Shown: one piece after another, positions 34,042-44,068 of the stretch
Layout: each line of letters opens with the position of its first letter
How positions within the stretch are numbered: the first letter of the stretch is position 1
From: Clostridium sp. C2-6-12
Lineage (GTDB): Bacteria > Bacillota > Clostridia > Clostridiales > Clostridiaceae
Reading direction: 5' to 3'
DNA: 56,961 bases
Assembly (NCBI RefSeq): GCF_009928485.1
Contig: NZ_JAABNP010000038.1
Coordinates: 1-56,961, forward strand
Notes under the pieces: model-generated
Told to the model about the DNA's origin: nothing
The model's input: the letters and a program-made list of their open reading frames with translations, nothing else
The model's database searches: none
Translations under genes and position numbers: made by a program

Positions 34042-34881
34042 ATGAATAAACCAATAAAAAGAGCAGCTGTAATTCACGATTTATGTGGCATTGGAAAGGC
34101 TGCTTTAACTAATGTAATTCCTGTTTTAGCAACAATGGGAATAGAAGCATGTCCGATTCCAACAATAATATTATCAACACATACTGGAGGTTTTAATAAA
34201 CCTGCTATAGTAAAGTTAGAAGGATACATAAGTCAGGCGGTTAATCATTATAAAGAACAAGGAATAAGTTTTGAGGGTATATTTATTGGATATCTTGGCA
34301 GTATAGAAAATATAAATGAAACTTTGATGTTATTAGAAGCTGTTAAAAATGAAAATTCAATGATTGTTTTTGATCCTATCTTTGGAGATAACGGACATTT
34401 TTATAGCAATTTTGATAAAAGCTACTCAAATAAGCTAAAAGAATTGGCAAAATACGCTAAGGTTATGACACCTAATTTTACAGAAGCCTGTATTTTAGCG
34501 GAAGAGGAAATTATTGATGAAATAGACGATGAAAAATTATTAAAATTATCTAAAAAGCTTCATGGATTAGGTTGTGAAAATATAATTATTACAAGTGTGC
34601 CTTTAAAAGATAAAAATAAAATTGGCACGTCTGTTTATAATGGTAAAAAGGACTTAATTGAGTTGATTGTTTGTGACAGAATTGAAAAATCTTATCCAGG
34701 GACTGGTGATATATTTACATCAGTATTAATAGGAAGTATTTTGAATGGTTTTGATTTAATAGAAAGTGTAAAAAAATCATGTAAATTTGTAGAAAAAGCA
34801 ATAAAAACAAGTAGTCAATACGATTATCCAACTAAAGAAGGAGTATTGCTAGAGAAGGTACTAACAACTTTGAATGATTAA
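34042..34881 (+). CDS. Pyridoxamine kinase (pyridoxal kinase-like)
   Basis: About 279 residues from ATG 34042, 4-5 bp after AAGGAGAG; the TTG at 34021 lies upstream of that site. Ribokinase-superfamily B6 kinase: RAAVIHDLCGIGKAALTNVIPVLA at the N-terminus, FDPIFGDNGHFY, TPNFTEACILAEE and the C-terminal SYPGTGDIFTSVLIGSIL with the catalytic Asp in GTGD. It phosphorylates pyridoxal/pyridoxamine for salvage of vitamin B6. It is a stand-alone gene just before the fructose operon. Confidence 0.88.
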   Translation: MNKPIKRAAVIHDLCGIGKAALTNVIPVLATMGIEACPIPTIILSTHTGGFNKPAIVKLEGYISQAVNHYKEQGISFEGIFIGYLGSIENINETLMLLEAVKNENSMIVFDPIFGDNGHFYSNFDKSYSNKLKELAKYAKVMTPNFTEACILAEEEIIDEIDDEKLLKLSKKLHGLGCENIIITSVPLKDKNKIGTSVYNGKKDLIELIVCDRIEKSYPGTGDIFTSVLIGSILNGFDLIESVKKSCKFVEKAIKTSSQYDYPTKEGVLLEKVLTTLND

Positions 34882-34963
34882 AATGGTCAAAACCAATCAA
34901 GTTATGGAGCTTAAAAGCCAGTAAAATAGCCGAAACTCAAAAAAAGTGAAAAAATATGAATTA

Positions 34964-34995
34964 TTTTGAAAGAAAATGATTGATTTTTGAAAGAA
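34964..34995 (+). promoter_or_regulatory. Direct repeats upstream of fruR, candidate FruR sites
   Basis: TTTTGAAAGAA occurs at 34964-34974 and 34985-34995, 21 bp (two turns) apart, just upstream of a TATAAT at 35006-35011. DeoR-type regulators often bind such phased direct repeats. Confidence 0.5.
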
Positions 34996-35029
34996 TATAA
35001 GTTATTATAATATCATAGGAGGGATGATA

Positions 35030-35785
35030 ATGTTTACAGAAGAAAGATTTAATATCATTCTTCAGGAATTGAAGAAGAAGGGTATTGTATCAGTTACAGA
35101 TCTAGTTAAATTACTTGATGCTTCAGAATCTACAATTAGAAGAGATTTAAATGCACTGGATAAGGAAGGACTTTTAAAGAAAATCCATGGTGGTGCAATA
35201 TCAATTGATGAAAGTTCCTCTAAACATGATTACAAAGTAAACGTTAGAAAATCATTAAATGTAGATGAAAAATATGTAACAGCAAAGCATGCAGCTTCAT
35301 TAATTGAAGATGGAGATGTTATTTATATAGATGCTGGTACAACAACAGAACTTTTAATAGACTTTATAGAAGCAGAAGACATAACAGTTGTTACGAATGG
35401 CATAGTACATGCCAAAAAGCTATTAGAAAAAGGTTATAGAACATTTATTTTAGGCGGAGAAGTAAAAGCATCTACTGAAGCAATTGTTGGAAGCAATACT
35501 GTTGAACAATTGAAAAGATATAATTTTTCAAAAGGCTTTTTTGGAGCAAATGGTGTTACTAATAAAAATGGATATACAACACCAGATGTAAATGAAGCAA
35601 TGGTTAAAGCTCAAGCAATGAAAATGTGTAAGCAGTCTTTTGTATTAGCAGATACTTCAAAGCTAGAAAAAGTTAGTTTTGCAACTTTTGGATCAATTAC
35701 AGATTCAACATTAATAACAACTAAAATAAATGATAATAATATTAGTTATGATACTAATGTAATAGAGGTGATAAAAAATGATTAA
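35030..35785 (+). CDS. fruR: DeoR family regulator of fructose use
   Basis: 251 residues from ATG 35030, 7 bp after AGGAGG; ATG 35024 is only one base from it. DeoR HTH: RFNIILQELKKKGIVSVTDLVKLLDASESTIRRDLNALDKEGLL, followed by KIHGGAI and the sugar-phosphate-sensing domain (DAGTTTELLIDFI, VTNGI, GGEVKASTEAIVG). First gene of fruR-fruK-fruA, where the effector is usually fructose-1-phosphate. It overlaps fruK by 8 bases. Confidence 0.92.
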   Translation: MFTEERFNIILQELKKKGIVSVTDLVKLLDASESTIRRDLNALDKEGLLKKIHGGAISIDESSSKHDYKVNVRKSLNVDEKYVTAKHAASLIEDGDVIYIDAGTTTELLIDFIEAEDITVVTNGIVHAKKLLEKGYRTFILGGEVKASTEAIVGSNTVEQLKRYNFSKGFFGANGVTNKNGYTTPDVNEAMVKAQAMKMCKQSFVLADTSKLEKVSFATFGSITDSTLITTKINDNNISYDTNVIEVIKND

Positions 35786-36686
35786 TACAATAACACTTAA
35801 TCCTTCCTTAGACTATATAGTTAAAGTTGATTCTTTTAAGGTTGATTCTTTAAATAGAATTGAAGAAGAAAGGATTTGTGCTGGAGGGAAAGGCATAAAT
35901 GTATCAATAGTTCTAAAAAATTTGGGAGTAGAAAATACAGCTTTAGGATATGTAGCAGGCTTTACAGGTGATGAAATATTAAGTCAAATTGAAAGTCATG
36001 GAGTAAGTTGTGATTTTGTAAAATTAAAAAAAGGCTTTTCTAGAATTAATGTAAAGCTAAAAAGCGATGGAGAAACTGAGATTAATGGTGCAGGACCAGA
36101 AATTACTGAAGATGATTTAAAGGTATTATATGATAAATTATCACATTTAACTAAAGGTGATTACTTAATATTATCAGGAAGTATTCCAACAAGTGTTCCA
36201 GATGACATTTATGAAAACATAATGAACAGTCTTTTAGATATTGGAGTAGAATTTATAGTTGATGCAACTAAAGATTTATTACTTAAAGTACTGAAATATA
36301 AACCATTTTTAATTAAACCTAATCATCATGAACTTGCAGAAATGTTTAATGTAGAGTTAAACAGTGATGATGACATAATTAAATATGGTAAAAAGCTTCA
36401 AGAAATGGGAGCTAAAAATGTATTGATTTCAATGGCAGGTGATGGAGCAATTCTAATACCTGAAAATGGTGAAGCTATAAAGAGAGATGTACCAAAAGGT
36501 GTTCTTAAAAACTCCGTAGGTGCAGGAGATTCAATGGTGGCAGGTTTCTTATGTGGATACCTTAAGAACAATGATATAGCTGAAGCATTTAAAATGGGAA
36601 TTGCAACAGGAAGTGCAAGTGCATTTTCAGATAACCTTGCAACAGAAGAAGAAGTATATAGCTTATTAAAGCAAATGAAAGCATAG
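35778..36686 (+). CDS. fruK: 1-phosphofructokinase
   Basis: 302 residues, PfkB family: ITLNPSLDYIVKVD, CAGGKGINVSIVLKNLG, LSGSIPTSVPDDIY and the C-terminal NSVGAGDSMVAGFL with the catalytic Asp. It converts the fructose-1-phosphate made by FruA to fructose-1,6-bisphosphate. Its start lies inside the end of fruR (GAGGTGATAAAAAATG), so it is translationally coupled. The 120-bp gap to fruA contains no clear terminator. Confidence 0.95.
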   Translation: MINTITLNPSLDYIVKVDSFKVDSLNRIEEERICAGGKGINVSIVLKNLGVENTALGYVAGFTGDEILSQIESHGVSCDFVKLKKGFSRINVKLKSDGETEINGAGPEITEDDLKVLYDKLSHLTKGDYLILSGSIPTSVPDDIYENIMNSLLDIGVEFIVDATKDLLLKVLKYKPFLIKPNHHELAEMFNVELNSDDDIIKYGKKLQEMGAKNVLISMAGDGAILIPENGEAIKRDVPKGVLKNSVGAGDSMVAGFLCGYLKNNDIAEAFKMGIATGSASAFSDNLATEEEVYSLLKQMKA

Positions 36687-36807
36687 AAGCTTTACTTAAT
36701 TAATGGACTTTTTTAATTCAATAATTACTGAAGAGATAATTTCTTTATATCCTTCAGTTAAATTATAAATGGAATAATATTTTTTATTTTATAGGGAGGT
36801 ATTCAAA

Positions 36808-38733
36808 ATGAAGATTGTAGATTTGTTACAAAAAGATGGTATCAATTTAAATTTTAATCCTAGTACAAAAGAACAATGTATAAATGAATTAGTAGACTTA
36901 ATGGATAAGACAGGAAATTTAAATAATAAAGAAGAATATAAAAAGGCAATATTAGACAGAGAAGCTTTAAGTACAACTGGTATTGGTGATGGGATTGCTA
37001 TTCCTCATGGAAAAACAAGTGCAGTAAAAAAAGCATCTCTTGCAGCAGCAATAAGTACAAATGGTGTTGATTATGATTCATTAGATGGAGCCCCAGCTAA
37101 ATTATTCTTCATGATAGCAGTGCCAGATAACAATGACAATCTGCATCTTGAAGTTTTAGCAAGATTATCTACTATACTTATGGATGAAAAATTCAGAACA
37201 AATTTAATTAATTGTACTGACAAAGATGAATTCTTAAGATTAATAGATAATAAAGAAAAAGAAAAATTCCCTGAAGAAGTAAAGGAGGAAGTTACTATGA
37301 GTAAAAGTGGTTATAGAATTTTAGCAGTTACTGCTTGTCCAACAGGAATAGCTCATACTTACATGGCGGCAGAAAGTCTTGAAAGTAAAGGTAAAGAAAT
37401 GGGTGTTTCAATTAAAGTTGAAACTAATGGTTCTGGAGGAGCTAAAAACGTTTTAACTAGACAAGAAATAGCAGAAGCTGATTGTATCATTATAGCCGCT
37501 GATAAAAATGTTGAAATGGCTAGATTTAATGGAAAGAAAGTCATTAAAACTACAGTTGCAAATGGAATTCATAAAGCAGGTGATTTAATTAATCAAGCTA
37601 TTAATGGAAATGCTCCAGTTTATAATCATTCTGGAAAAGCTGATGAAGGTTCAGATGGTCTTGAAAATGAATCAGTAGGACGTCAAATTTATAAACACCT
37701 TATGAATGGTGTATCTCATATGTTACCATTCGTTATTGGAGGAGGTATCTTAATAGCATTAGCCTTCTTATTTGATACATTTAATCCTGCAAATCCAGGT
37801 GGATTTGGTTCAGGTACACCATTAGCAGCAGTATTAATGAAAATTGGTGGAACTGCATTTGGATTTATGTTACCAGTATTAGCTGGATATATTGCAATGA
37901 GTATTGGAGACAGACCAGCTTTAGCTGTAGGTTTTGTTGGTGGAATGCTTGCAAATACAGGTGCAACTTTTGCAAATGCTTTTGATGGAAAGCTTCCAGC
38001 AGTTAGTTCAGGTTTCTTAGGTGCATTACTTGCAGGTTTTGCAGCAGGTTATATAGTTCTTGGTCTTAAGAAATTATTTGCAGGTTTGCCAAACAGTTTA
38101 GAAGGTATAAAACCAGTATTATTATATCCATTACTTGGAATATTATTAATCGGAATTTTAATGTTAGCTATAAACCCATTCATGGGAGTAATAAATACAG
38201 CTATCAGCGGTGCACTTAACTCAATGGGTGGAACAAGTAAGATTCTTTTAGGTATTGTTTTAGGCGGTATGATGTCAGTTGATATGGGTGGTCCAGTAAA
38301 CAAAGCTGCTTACTTATTTGGTACAGCATCACTTGCTAGTGGAAACTTTGAAATAATGGCAGCTGTAATGGCTGGTGGTATGGTTCCACCACTTGTAATA
38401 GCAATTTGTAGCACAATATTCAAAAACAGATTTACTAAGAAAGATAGAGAAGCAGGTTTAGTAAACTATATAATGGGTCTTTCATTTATCTCAGAAGGTG
38501 CAATTCCATTTGCAGCAGCAGATCCAATTAGAGTATTACCATCTTGTATAATTGGTTCAGCAGTAGCTGGAGGACTTTCAATGGCATTTGGATGTGCTTT
38601 AAGAGCACCTCATGGTGGAGTATTCGTTATAGCAATAGTAAGTAATCCACTAATGTATATTATAGCAATCTTAGTAGGTTCAGTAGTAGGAGCTGTAATA
38701 CTTGGAATGTTAAAGAAACCAGTTCAAGAGTAA
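36808..38733 (+). CDS. fruA: Fructose-specific PTS transporter, fused IIA-IIB-IIC
   Basis: 641 residues. EIIA at ~1-150 with phospho-His67 (GIAIPHGKTS); EIIB at ~168-265 with phospho-Cys177 (VTACPTGIAHTYMAAESLE); EIIC at ~290-635 with about nine to ten hydrophobic helices and GFLGALLAGFAAGYIV, MSVDMGGPVNKAAY and SEGAIPFAAADP. It imports fructose as fructose-1-phosphate, fed from HPr. Third gene of fruRKA. ATG after AGGGAGG. Terminator at 38779-38822. Confidence 0.96.
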   Translation: MKIVDLLQKDGINLNFNPSTKEQCINELVDLMDKTGNLNNKEEYKKAILDREALSTTGIGDGIAIPHGKTSAVKKASLAAAISTNGVDYDSLDGAPAKLFFMIAVPDNNDNLHLEVLARLSTILMDEKFRTNLINCTDKDEFLRLIDNKEKEKFPEEVKEEVTMSKSGYRILAVTACPTGIAHTYMAAESLESKGKEMGVSIKVETNGSGGAKNVLTRQEIAEADCIIIAADKNVEMARFNGKKVIKTTVANGIHKAGDLINQAINGNAPVYNHSGKADEGSDGLENESVGRQIYKHLMNGVSHMLPFVIGGGILIALAFLFDTFNPANPGGFGSGTPLAAVLMKIGGTAFGFMLPVLAGYIAMSIGDRPALAVGFVGGMLANTGATFANAFDGKLPAVSSGFLGALLAGFAAGYIVLGLKKLFAGLPNSLEGIKPVLLYPLLGILLIGILMLAINPFMGVINTAISGALNSMGGTSKILLGIVLGGMMSVDMGGPVNKAAYLFGTASLASGNFEIMAAVMAGGMVPPLVIAICSTIFKNRFTKKDREAGLVNYIMGLSFISEGAIPFAAADPIRVLPSCIIGSAVAGGLSMAFGCALRAPHGGVFVIAIVSNPLMYIIAILVGSVVGAVILGMLKKPVQE

Positions 38734-38778
38734 GCTAAGTTAAAGAGTACTATTTTTCAAATTAAATAAGTAATAATA

Positions 38779-38822
38779 ATAGCCGTCTATAAGTGATAAT
38801 AGTCATTTATAGATGGCTATTT
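38779..38822 (+). terminator. Rho-independent terminator of the fru operon
   Basis: ATAGCCGTCTATAA / TTATAGATGGCTAT stem followed by a short T tract. Confidence 0.75.
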
Positions 38823-38890
38823 AATCAGTTAATAGTTTATAGATAAGAGTTTAGAGTTCATAAACCTACTTAGGGGGAAAGAGGAAGATT

Positions 38891-40201
38891 ATGAAACGTA
38901 TAGATAAAATTTATAATTACATATTGGATAAGTCACAAAAGTTTACTAAGGAAAAATTAATAGAGATTAAGGGCTTTCATGCTCAAGAAATTGAAGAAGA
39001 GCTTGATATACTAAAAAGTAATGTGTGTAGAGAGCTTAATGTACTTTGCAGAAATAAAAAGATAATAAAAATAAAAAATAGACCTGTGCTCTACTTTGAT
39101 AGAGAATGTTTTGAAAAAATTTTAGGGGTTAAACTTTCGGATGATATTGAACTTATTACTAATATTGAAGAATTTGTTAGTAAGGAATCAAAAAATTTTA
39201 ATCAAGAAAATTCTCCTTTTGATTATTTAATTGGAGCAAGAACCAGTTTAAAAAATCAAATTGAACAAGCAAAGGCAGCAATATTATATCCGCCTAATGG
39301 ACTTCATACTTTGATAATAGGAAGTACAGGCGTTGGTAAGAGTTTATTTGCTAATATGATGTATCAATATTCAAAGTATATTAAAAAGCTTCCAGAAAAT
39401 GCTCCTTTTATTATATTTAACTGTGCTGATTACTGTAATAACCCTCAGCTATTATTATCACATATATTTGGTCATATTAAAGGTGCTTTTACAGGAGCTG
39501 AAAAAGAAAAAGAAGGTATTGTAGAAAAGGCAGATGGAGGAATATTATTTCTAGATGAAATACATAGACTGCCTCCTGAAGGTCAAGAAATGATTTTTTA
39601 TTTTATGGACACGGGGACTTATAATAAACTTGGGGAAACAGACAGGCATCGAAAAGCTAATGTATTATTAATAGGAGCTACAACTGAAGATCCTAACTCA
39701 ACATTATTAAATACCTTTATTAGAAGAATACCAATAACAATTGCAATTCCTAGTTTTGAAGAAAGAACTGTTGAAGATAAATTTGAAATGATACATTATT
39801 TGCTTTCCAAGGAAGCACAAAGAGTTAATAAAACAATAAAGGTTTCTTCTGAAGCAGTTAAAGCTCTTATTGGAAGTACTACTTATGGAAATGTAGGTCA
39901 ATTAAAATCTAATATTCAACTAGCTTGTGCAAAAGGTTTTTTAAATTGTATAAATACAGATGAAGGTATTGATATTAATTTAAAAATACTGCCTCCTAAC
40001 ATTAAAAATGGTATATTTAACTTTGTTAATAAAGGAAGAGATAACACTACGATGTGGAATATAATTCCTAATACAATTATAATTCATCCTGATGGAGATA
40101 GAAGATTTTTAGAAACTGATGCTTATGAACCACCATTTAATATATACAATATAATTGAAGATAAAGCATCTCTCTTAAAGGATGAAGGAAGAGGAAATTA
40201 A
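38891..40201 (+). pseudogene. LevR-type sigma-54 activator, N-terminal part (HTH and AAA+)
   Basis: 436 residues. N-terminal winged helix (about 1-75), then a sigma-54 AAA+ ATPase: Walker A GSTGVGKS, GAFTGA loop in GHIKGAFTGAEKEKEG, Walker B ILFLDEIHRLP, and the RRIPITIAIPSFEER sensor region. The frame stops at 40199-40201, and homologous sequence continues at once in the next frame (40182-41687). 436 plus 501 residues equals the ~935 of intact LevR proteins, so this is one gene broken by a one-base shift in a purine run, or a programmed shift or a two-gene split. It should activate the sigma-54 promoter of the mannose-family PTS downstream. Confidence 0.85.
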
Positions 40202-41687
40202 AAATTTTATAGCTACAGATATAAATATTCATTTGAAGAAATATTATGATAGATATAAAAATGATTTGCATAGAAGAGAAGGCCTTTTAAAGGTTGTTGA
40301 CAAGGAACTTGTTGAATTTGCAGAAGAAATAAAGGTATTAGCTGAAGACAGGCTAGGAAGAAAATTACATGATAGATTTATTTATGCAACAAGTCTTCAT
40401 TTTAGTGCTTTGTTCAATAGAATCAGTAAAAACAATGTAATATTCTCAACAAATATTAAATTACCACCATCAATAAACACAAAAGAATATGAGGTAGCCA
40501 AAGAAATTCATAAGTTAATAGAAGATAGATACAAATTATCAATTCCTGAAATGGAAATTGAATATTTAGCTTTGCTCTTAACTTCAATTCAAGAAGCTTC
40601 ACATCAAGAGAGAGTTGGAATTGTAGTAGCAGCTCATGGGACTAGCACAGCTACAAGTATGGTTGCAGTTGCTAAAAAGCTTTTTGACGCAGATAATATT
40701 GCTGCTGTAGATATGCCCCTTGAAAGAACACCTTCTGACATTTTAGAATGTGTAATTGAAAAAGTTCAACAAGTAGATGAAGGAAAAGGTGTTTTATTAT
40801 TAGTGGATATGGGATCTTTAAACTCTGTAGGAGAAGTTATAACTGATAGAACGAAAATTGATACTAAAAGTATTGATATGGTATCTACACCTTTAGTTTT
40901 AGAAGCAGTTAGAAAATGCTCTTTATGTGATGCTGATTTAAATTCAGTATATACTTATCTATGTGCAGATTTTAGAGGGTATACAAGCAATATAGTATCA
41001 GAAGTTTCTATTGAAAATGGAAATCAAAATGCTATAATTACAATTTGCTCAACTGGAAAAGGTGCTGCTATGAAGCTTAAAGAATTAGTTGAAGCAGCTA
41101 CAAAAAATATTACAGGAAACAATAATATTGAAGTTATTCCATGTGGATTAAAGGAATTAAAGAAGGTAGTAAAGGAAGTTGGCCAAACAAGTAACGTTAT
41201 TTCACTTGTTGGAATTTCAAATCCTAAATTAGGAATTCCTTTTGTATCGATAGAAGCCTTAATAGATGGGTCAGGAGAAGAAATTTTAAGAAATATTATT
41301 AGAGGAAAAGATATAAGAATTGCAAATAAAAGCGAAAAGCAAATTGTACTAAAGAATCTTTGCAAGCAAACCTTAGTAGAATTTTTAACCTTTCTCAATC
41401 CAGAGAAAATATATTCATTATTAGAAGAGTTTGTTAATTCAATTGAAAATTCTTTAAATGTTCAATATTCTAATCCAACAAAGCTGAGAATTATGATTCA
41501 CTTAGCATGTGCATTAGAACGAATGCTTTTAAATAGTGGATTGAATTATGACACTACAGATGTTAATTTTGATAAGAAAGTATTAAATGCATTAATGGAA
41601 ACAAAATCAATATTTGAGTCTGCCTTATCAATAACCTTAACTGATGAAGAAATATATCATATGGTGGATATAATAAGTGAAAATTAA
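40182..41687 (+). pseudogene. LevR-type sigma-54 activator, C-terminal part (PRD, EIIA, EIIB, PRD)
   Basis: 501 residues in the +1 frame. PRD1-like segment at about 10-110, EIIA-Man-like domain at about 115-250 with VVAAHGTSTATS (phosphorylatable His), EIIB-like region at about 255-370, PRD2 at about 385-500. These domains tune LevR activity by PTS phosphorylation. The first ATG (40182) overlaps the upstream frame by 20 bases and has only a poor, abutting AAAGG site, so independent translation would be weak. A stop (TAA at 40176-40178) bounds this frame on the left, so any shift must occur between 40179 and 40201. Confidence 0.85.
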
Positions 41688-41833
41688 AAATTGACATTGT
41701 TTTATAGGCTTAATTTAAATTTTCTTTAGATATTTTTTATATAATTTTTTAATGTTAATATAAATCCTGCATTTGCAAAGCCAATGGGATAATTAAAATA
41801 AATCAAAACAAAGTAATAATTAATTTGGGTTAA

Positions 41834-41888
41834 AACACCTTGTAAATCAGAAACTTTTGCAGTTTATCTGGTTTGTAAGGTGTTTTTT
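41834..41888 (+). terminator. Rho-independent terminator after the LevR-type gene
   Basis: AACACCTTGTAAATCAGA pairs with TCTGGTTTGTAAGGTGTT, followed by TTTTT. Confidence 0.85.
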
Positions 41889-41959
41889 ATATAAGCTATT
41901 TAGTTTTTATGAAAAAGTTTATGAATTTTAGAGATTGTTTATGAATTTTTATAAATGAA

Positions 41960-42140
41960 TTTGACATTAAATTATTTATTCATATTACAAAAGTGACATT
42001 GTTATAAAAAAGAGATAAAAAAGTGTGTTATTAGAGGTAAAAAAGAGTGTCAATATTAATCAAGAATGTCAAAACAAAAAAATACATTTAAGAAAACCTT
42101 TACTTACAAGGCGTTTGGAGGAACTCAATTTTGACATACT
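41960..42140. promoter_or_regulatory. Repeated TGTCA/TGACA motifs, candidate LevR upstream activating sites
   Basis: TTTGACATT (41960), GTGACATTG (41993), GAGTGTCAATA (42045), GAATGTCAAAA (42064) and TTTTGACATAC (42129) occur in both orientations within 180 bp upstream of the sigma-54 promoter. TTTGACATT and AATGTCAAA form an inverted pair. Enhancer sites for the activator are expected here. The 41688-42219 gap holds no gene. Confidence 0.45.
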
Positions 42141-42144
42141 TAGT

Positions 42145-42160
42145 TGGCACAGTAATTGCT
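42145..42160 (+). promoter_or_regulatory. Sigma-54 (-24/-12) promoter of the mannose-family PTS operon
   Basis: TGGCAC-agtaa-TTGCT matches the TGGCAC-N5-TTGCW sigma-54 consensus exactly, 60 bp before the IIA gene. The LevR-type AAA+ activator with an intact GAFTGA loop lies directly upstream. Confidence 0.9.
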
Positions 42161-42219
42161 TTATATATTGGCATAGAAATAATAAATGTACTAGTTTATA
42201 GGGAAAGGATGATGAATTA

Positions 42220-42642
42220 ATGATCTCAGTGATAATAGGTACACATGGTACATTTTCAGAAGAGATACTTAAATCAGCAGAAATGATTTTTGGGGCTCAG
42301 GAAAATGTGGGAAGTGTAACTTTTAAGCCAGGTGAAGGAGTGGAAAACCTGGTAGAAAAATATAATCAGCAAATAAACAAGTTAGATTGCAGCGATGGCG
42401 TTTTATTTATGGTTGACCTTTTTGGAGGAAGTCCATTTAATGCAGCAAGTATTCTTGCAATGAAAAATGACAATATGGAAATTGTAGCAGGAGTTAATCT
42501 TCCTATGATTTTAGAAACCTTAGGAAGCAGAGAATTTTCAAACTTAAAAGAGCTTGCAGCTATAGCAGAAAATTCAGGTAAAGAAGCAATAAGAACTTTT
42601 GTTAAAAAAGTTGAAGATGATATGGAAGATGAATTGATTTAA
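42220..42642 (+). CDS. Mannose-family PTS enzyme IIA
   Basis: 140 residues. ISVIIGTHGTFSEEIL carries the phosphorylated His9 of the EIIA-Man fold; GVLFMVDLFGGSPFNAAS is the second family signature. It takes phosphate from HPr and passes it to the IIB encoded next. First gene of a four-gene IIA-IIB-IIC-IID operon of the levDEFG/manXYZ type, 60 bp from a sigma-54 promoter. The sugar (mannose, fructose, sorbose or an amino sugar) cannot be told from sequence. ATG after AAAGGATGATG. Confidence 0.93.
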   Translation: MISVIIGTHGTFSEEILKSAEMIFGAQENVGSVTFKPGEGVENLVEKYNQQINKLDCSDGVLFMVDLFGGSPFNAASILAMKNDNMEIVAGVNLPMILETLGSREFSNLKELAAIAENSGKEAIRTFVKKVEDDMEDELI

Positions 42643-42703
42643 AGGGGACTGACCCTTGGAATAAATTACCATGAGTAAAAATAATAAAGTGAGGTATAAA
42701 AAA

Positions 42704-43195
42704 ATGGAAATTAGTTTTGTAAGAATAGACGATAGATTAATACATGGGCAAGTAGCAACAGTTTGGACAAAGGATAGCGGCTGTAACAGAATAATGGCTG
42801 TTAGTGATGAGGTTGCAGCAGATGATTTAAGAAAGCAATTAGTTATTCAAGTAGCTCCTCCAGGAATAAAAGCATATGTAGTTCCAGTGGCAAAAGCAAT
42901 TGAAGCATATAATAATCCTAAATTTGATAGCTTTAAAACATTATTTTTATTTACTAATCCTACTGATGTTTTAAGAATGGTTGAAGGTGGAGTTGACATT
43001 AAATCTGTAAATGTTGGAGGTATGTGTTACAAGGATGGAACAAAACAAATTACAAATGCATTATGTGTAAGCCCCGCTGATATAGAAGCTTTTAAAAAGC
43101 TTAATGAAAAAGGAATTGAATTAGAAATAAGAAAATTAGCTAAAGATACTAAAATCAACATGATGGATAGATTAAAGGAATTAAATCTTATCTAG
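42704..43195 (+). CDS. Mannose/fructose/sorbose-family PTS enzyme IIB
   Basis: 163 residues from ATG 42704 (MEISFVRIDDRLIHGQVATVW), 8 bp after GTGAGGT; the ATG at 42671 would add eleven atypical residues. His14 in RLIHGQV is the phosphorylation site. LFLFTNPTDVLRMVEGGV and VNVGGMCYKDGTKQI are family signatures. It transfers phosphate from IIA to the incoming sugar bound by IIC/IID. It follows the IIA gene by about 60 bp. Confidence 0.93.
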   Translation: MEISFVRIDDRLIHGQVATVWTKDSGCNRIMAVSDEVAADDLRKQLVIQVAPPGIKAYVVPVAKAIEAYNNPKFDSFKTLFLFTNPTDVLRMVEGGVDIKSVNVGGMCYKDGTKQITNALCVSPADIEAFKKLNEKGIELEIRKLAKDTKINMMDRLKELNLI

Positions 43196-43259
43196 TATAT
43201 AAAATTTAAATAAATTTTTATATAGAAATAAACAAAAAGAGAAAGAGAGGAATTAATAA

Positions 43260-44045
43260 ATGAATACTTTACAATTAATTTTATTAGTAATAGTTGCAGC
43301 AATTGCTGGTATGGGTAGTGTTCTTGATGAATGCCAATTTCATAGACCATTAATTGCATGTACACTAGTTGGACTTGTATTAGGGGATATTCAAACTGGA
43401 ATTATTTTAGGTGGAACTTTAGAAATGTTAGCATTAGGCTGGATGAATGTTGGTGCAGCTATGGCTCCAGATGCAGCACTTGCAAGTGTTATTTCAGCAA
43501 TACTTGTAATAGTAGGGCATCAATCAATTGGAGCAGGTATAGCAGTTGCAGTACCAATTGCGGCAGCAGGACAAGTTCTTACTATCTTTGTAAGAACAAT
43601 AACAGTATTCTTCCAACACTTAGCTGATAGCTATGCAGAAAAAGGTAACACTAGAGGAATAGAAATGTGTCACATATTAGGATTATTACTTCAAGGAATC
43701 CGTGTAGCTGTACCAGCTGCAATAGTAGGAGTGCTTGCAGGTACAGATGCAGTAAACGCAATGTTAGCTGCTATACCTCCAGTAATCACAAGAGGACTTC
43801 AAGTATCAGGTGGATTTATAGTGGTTGTAGGGTATGCAATGGTTATTAACATGATGGAAATTAAGAAATTAATGCCATTCTTCTTTATTGGATTTATAAT
43901 TGCGGCCTTTACTGGTGTTAACTTAATTGGTTTTGGTGCAATAGGTGTAATTTGTGCAATCTTCCACATTCAATCAATAGCTAAAGAAGGTAAAGTAGCA
44001 GTAGCTGGTGGCCTTGATGATATTGATGATTCGGAATTAATGTAA
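43260..44045 (+). CDS. Mannose-family PTS enzyme IIC
   Basis: 261 residues, highly hydrophobic with about 7-8 membrane segments. IAGMGSVLDECQFHRPLIACTLVGLVLGDIQTGIILGG at the N-terminus is typical of EIIC-Man. GWMNVGAAMAPDAALASV is a conserved loop. It forms the sugar channel with IID. ATG after AGAGAGG. It ends 23 bp before the IID gene. Confidence 0.94.
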   Translation: MNTLQLILLVIVAAIAGMGSVLDECQFHRPLIACTLVGLVLGDIQTGIILGGTLEMLALGWMNVGAAMAPDAALASVISAILVIVGHQSIGAGIAVAVPIAAAGQVLTIFVRTITVFFQHLADSYAEKGNTRGIEMCHILGLLLQGIRVAVPAAIVGVLAGTDAVNAMLAAIPPVITRGLQVSGGFIVVVGYAMVINMMEIKKLMPFFFIGFIIAAFTGVNLIGFGAIGVICAIFHIQSIAKEGKVAVAGGLDDIDDSELM

Positions 44046-44068
44046 ATTGGAATAAGGAGGATATGAAA

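Noticed and set aside
43358..43849. Ser/Cys/Tyr/Arg-rich plus-strand frames
   Set aside because: Shadow frames in another phase of the IIC gene, whose membrane helices and family motifs are unmistakable.
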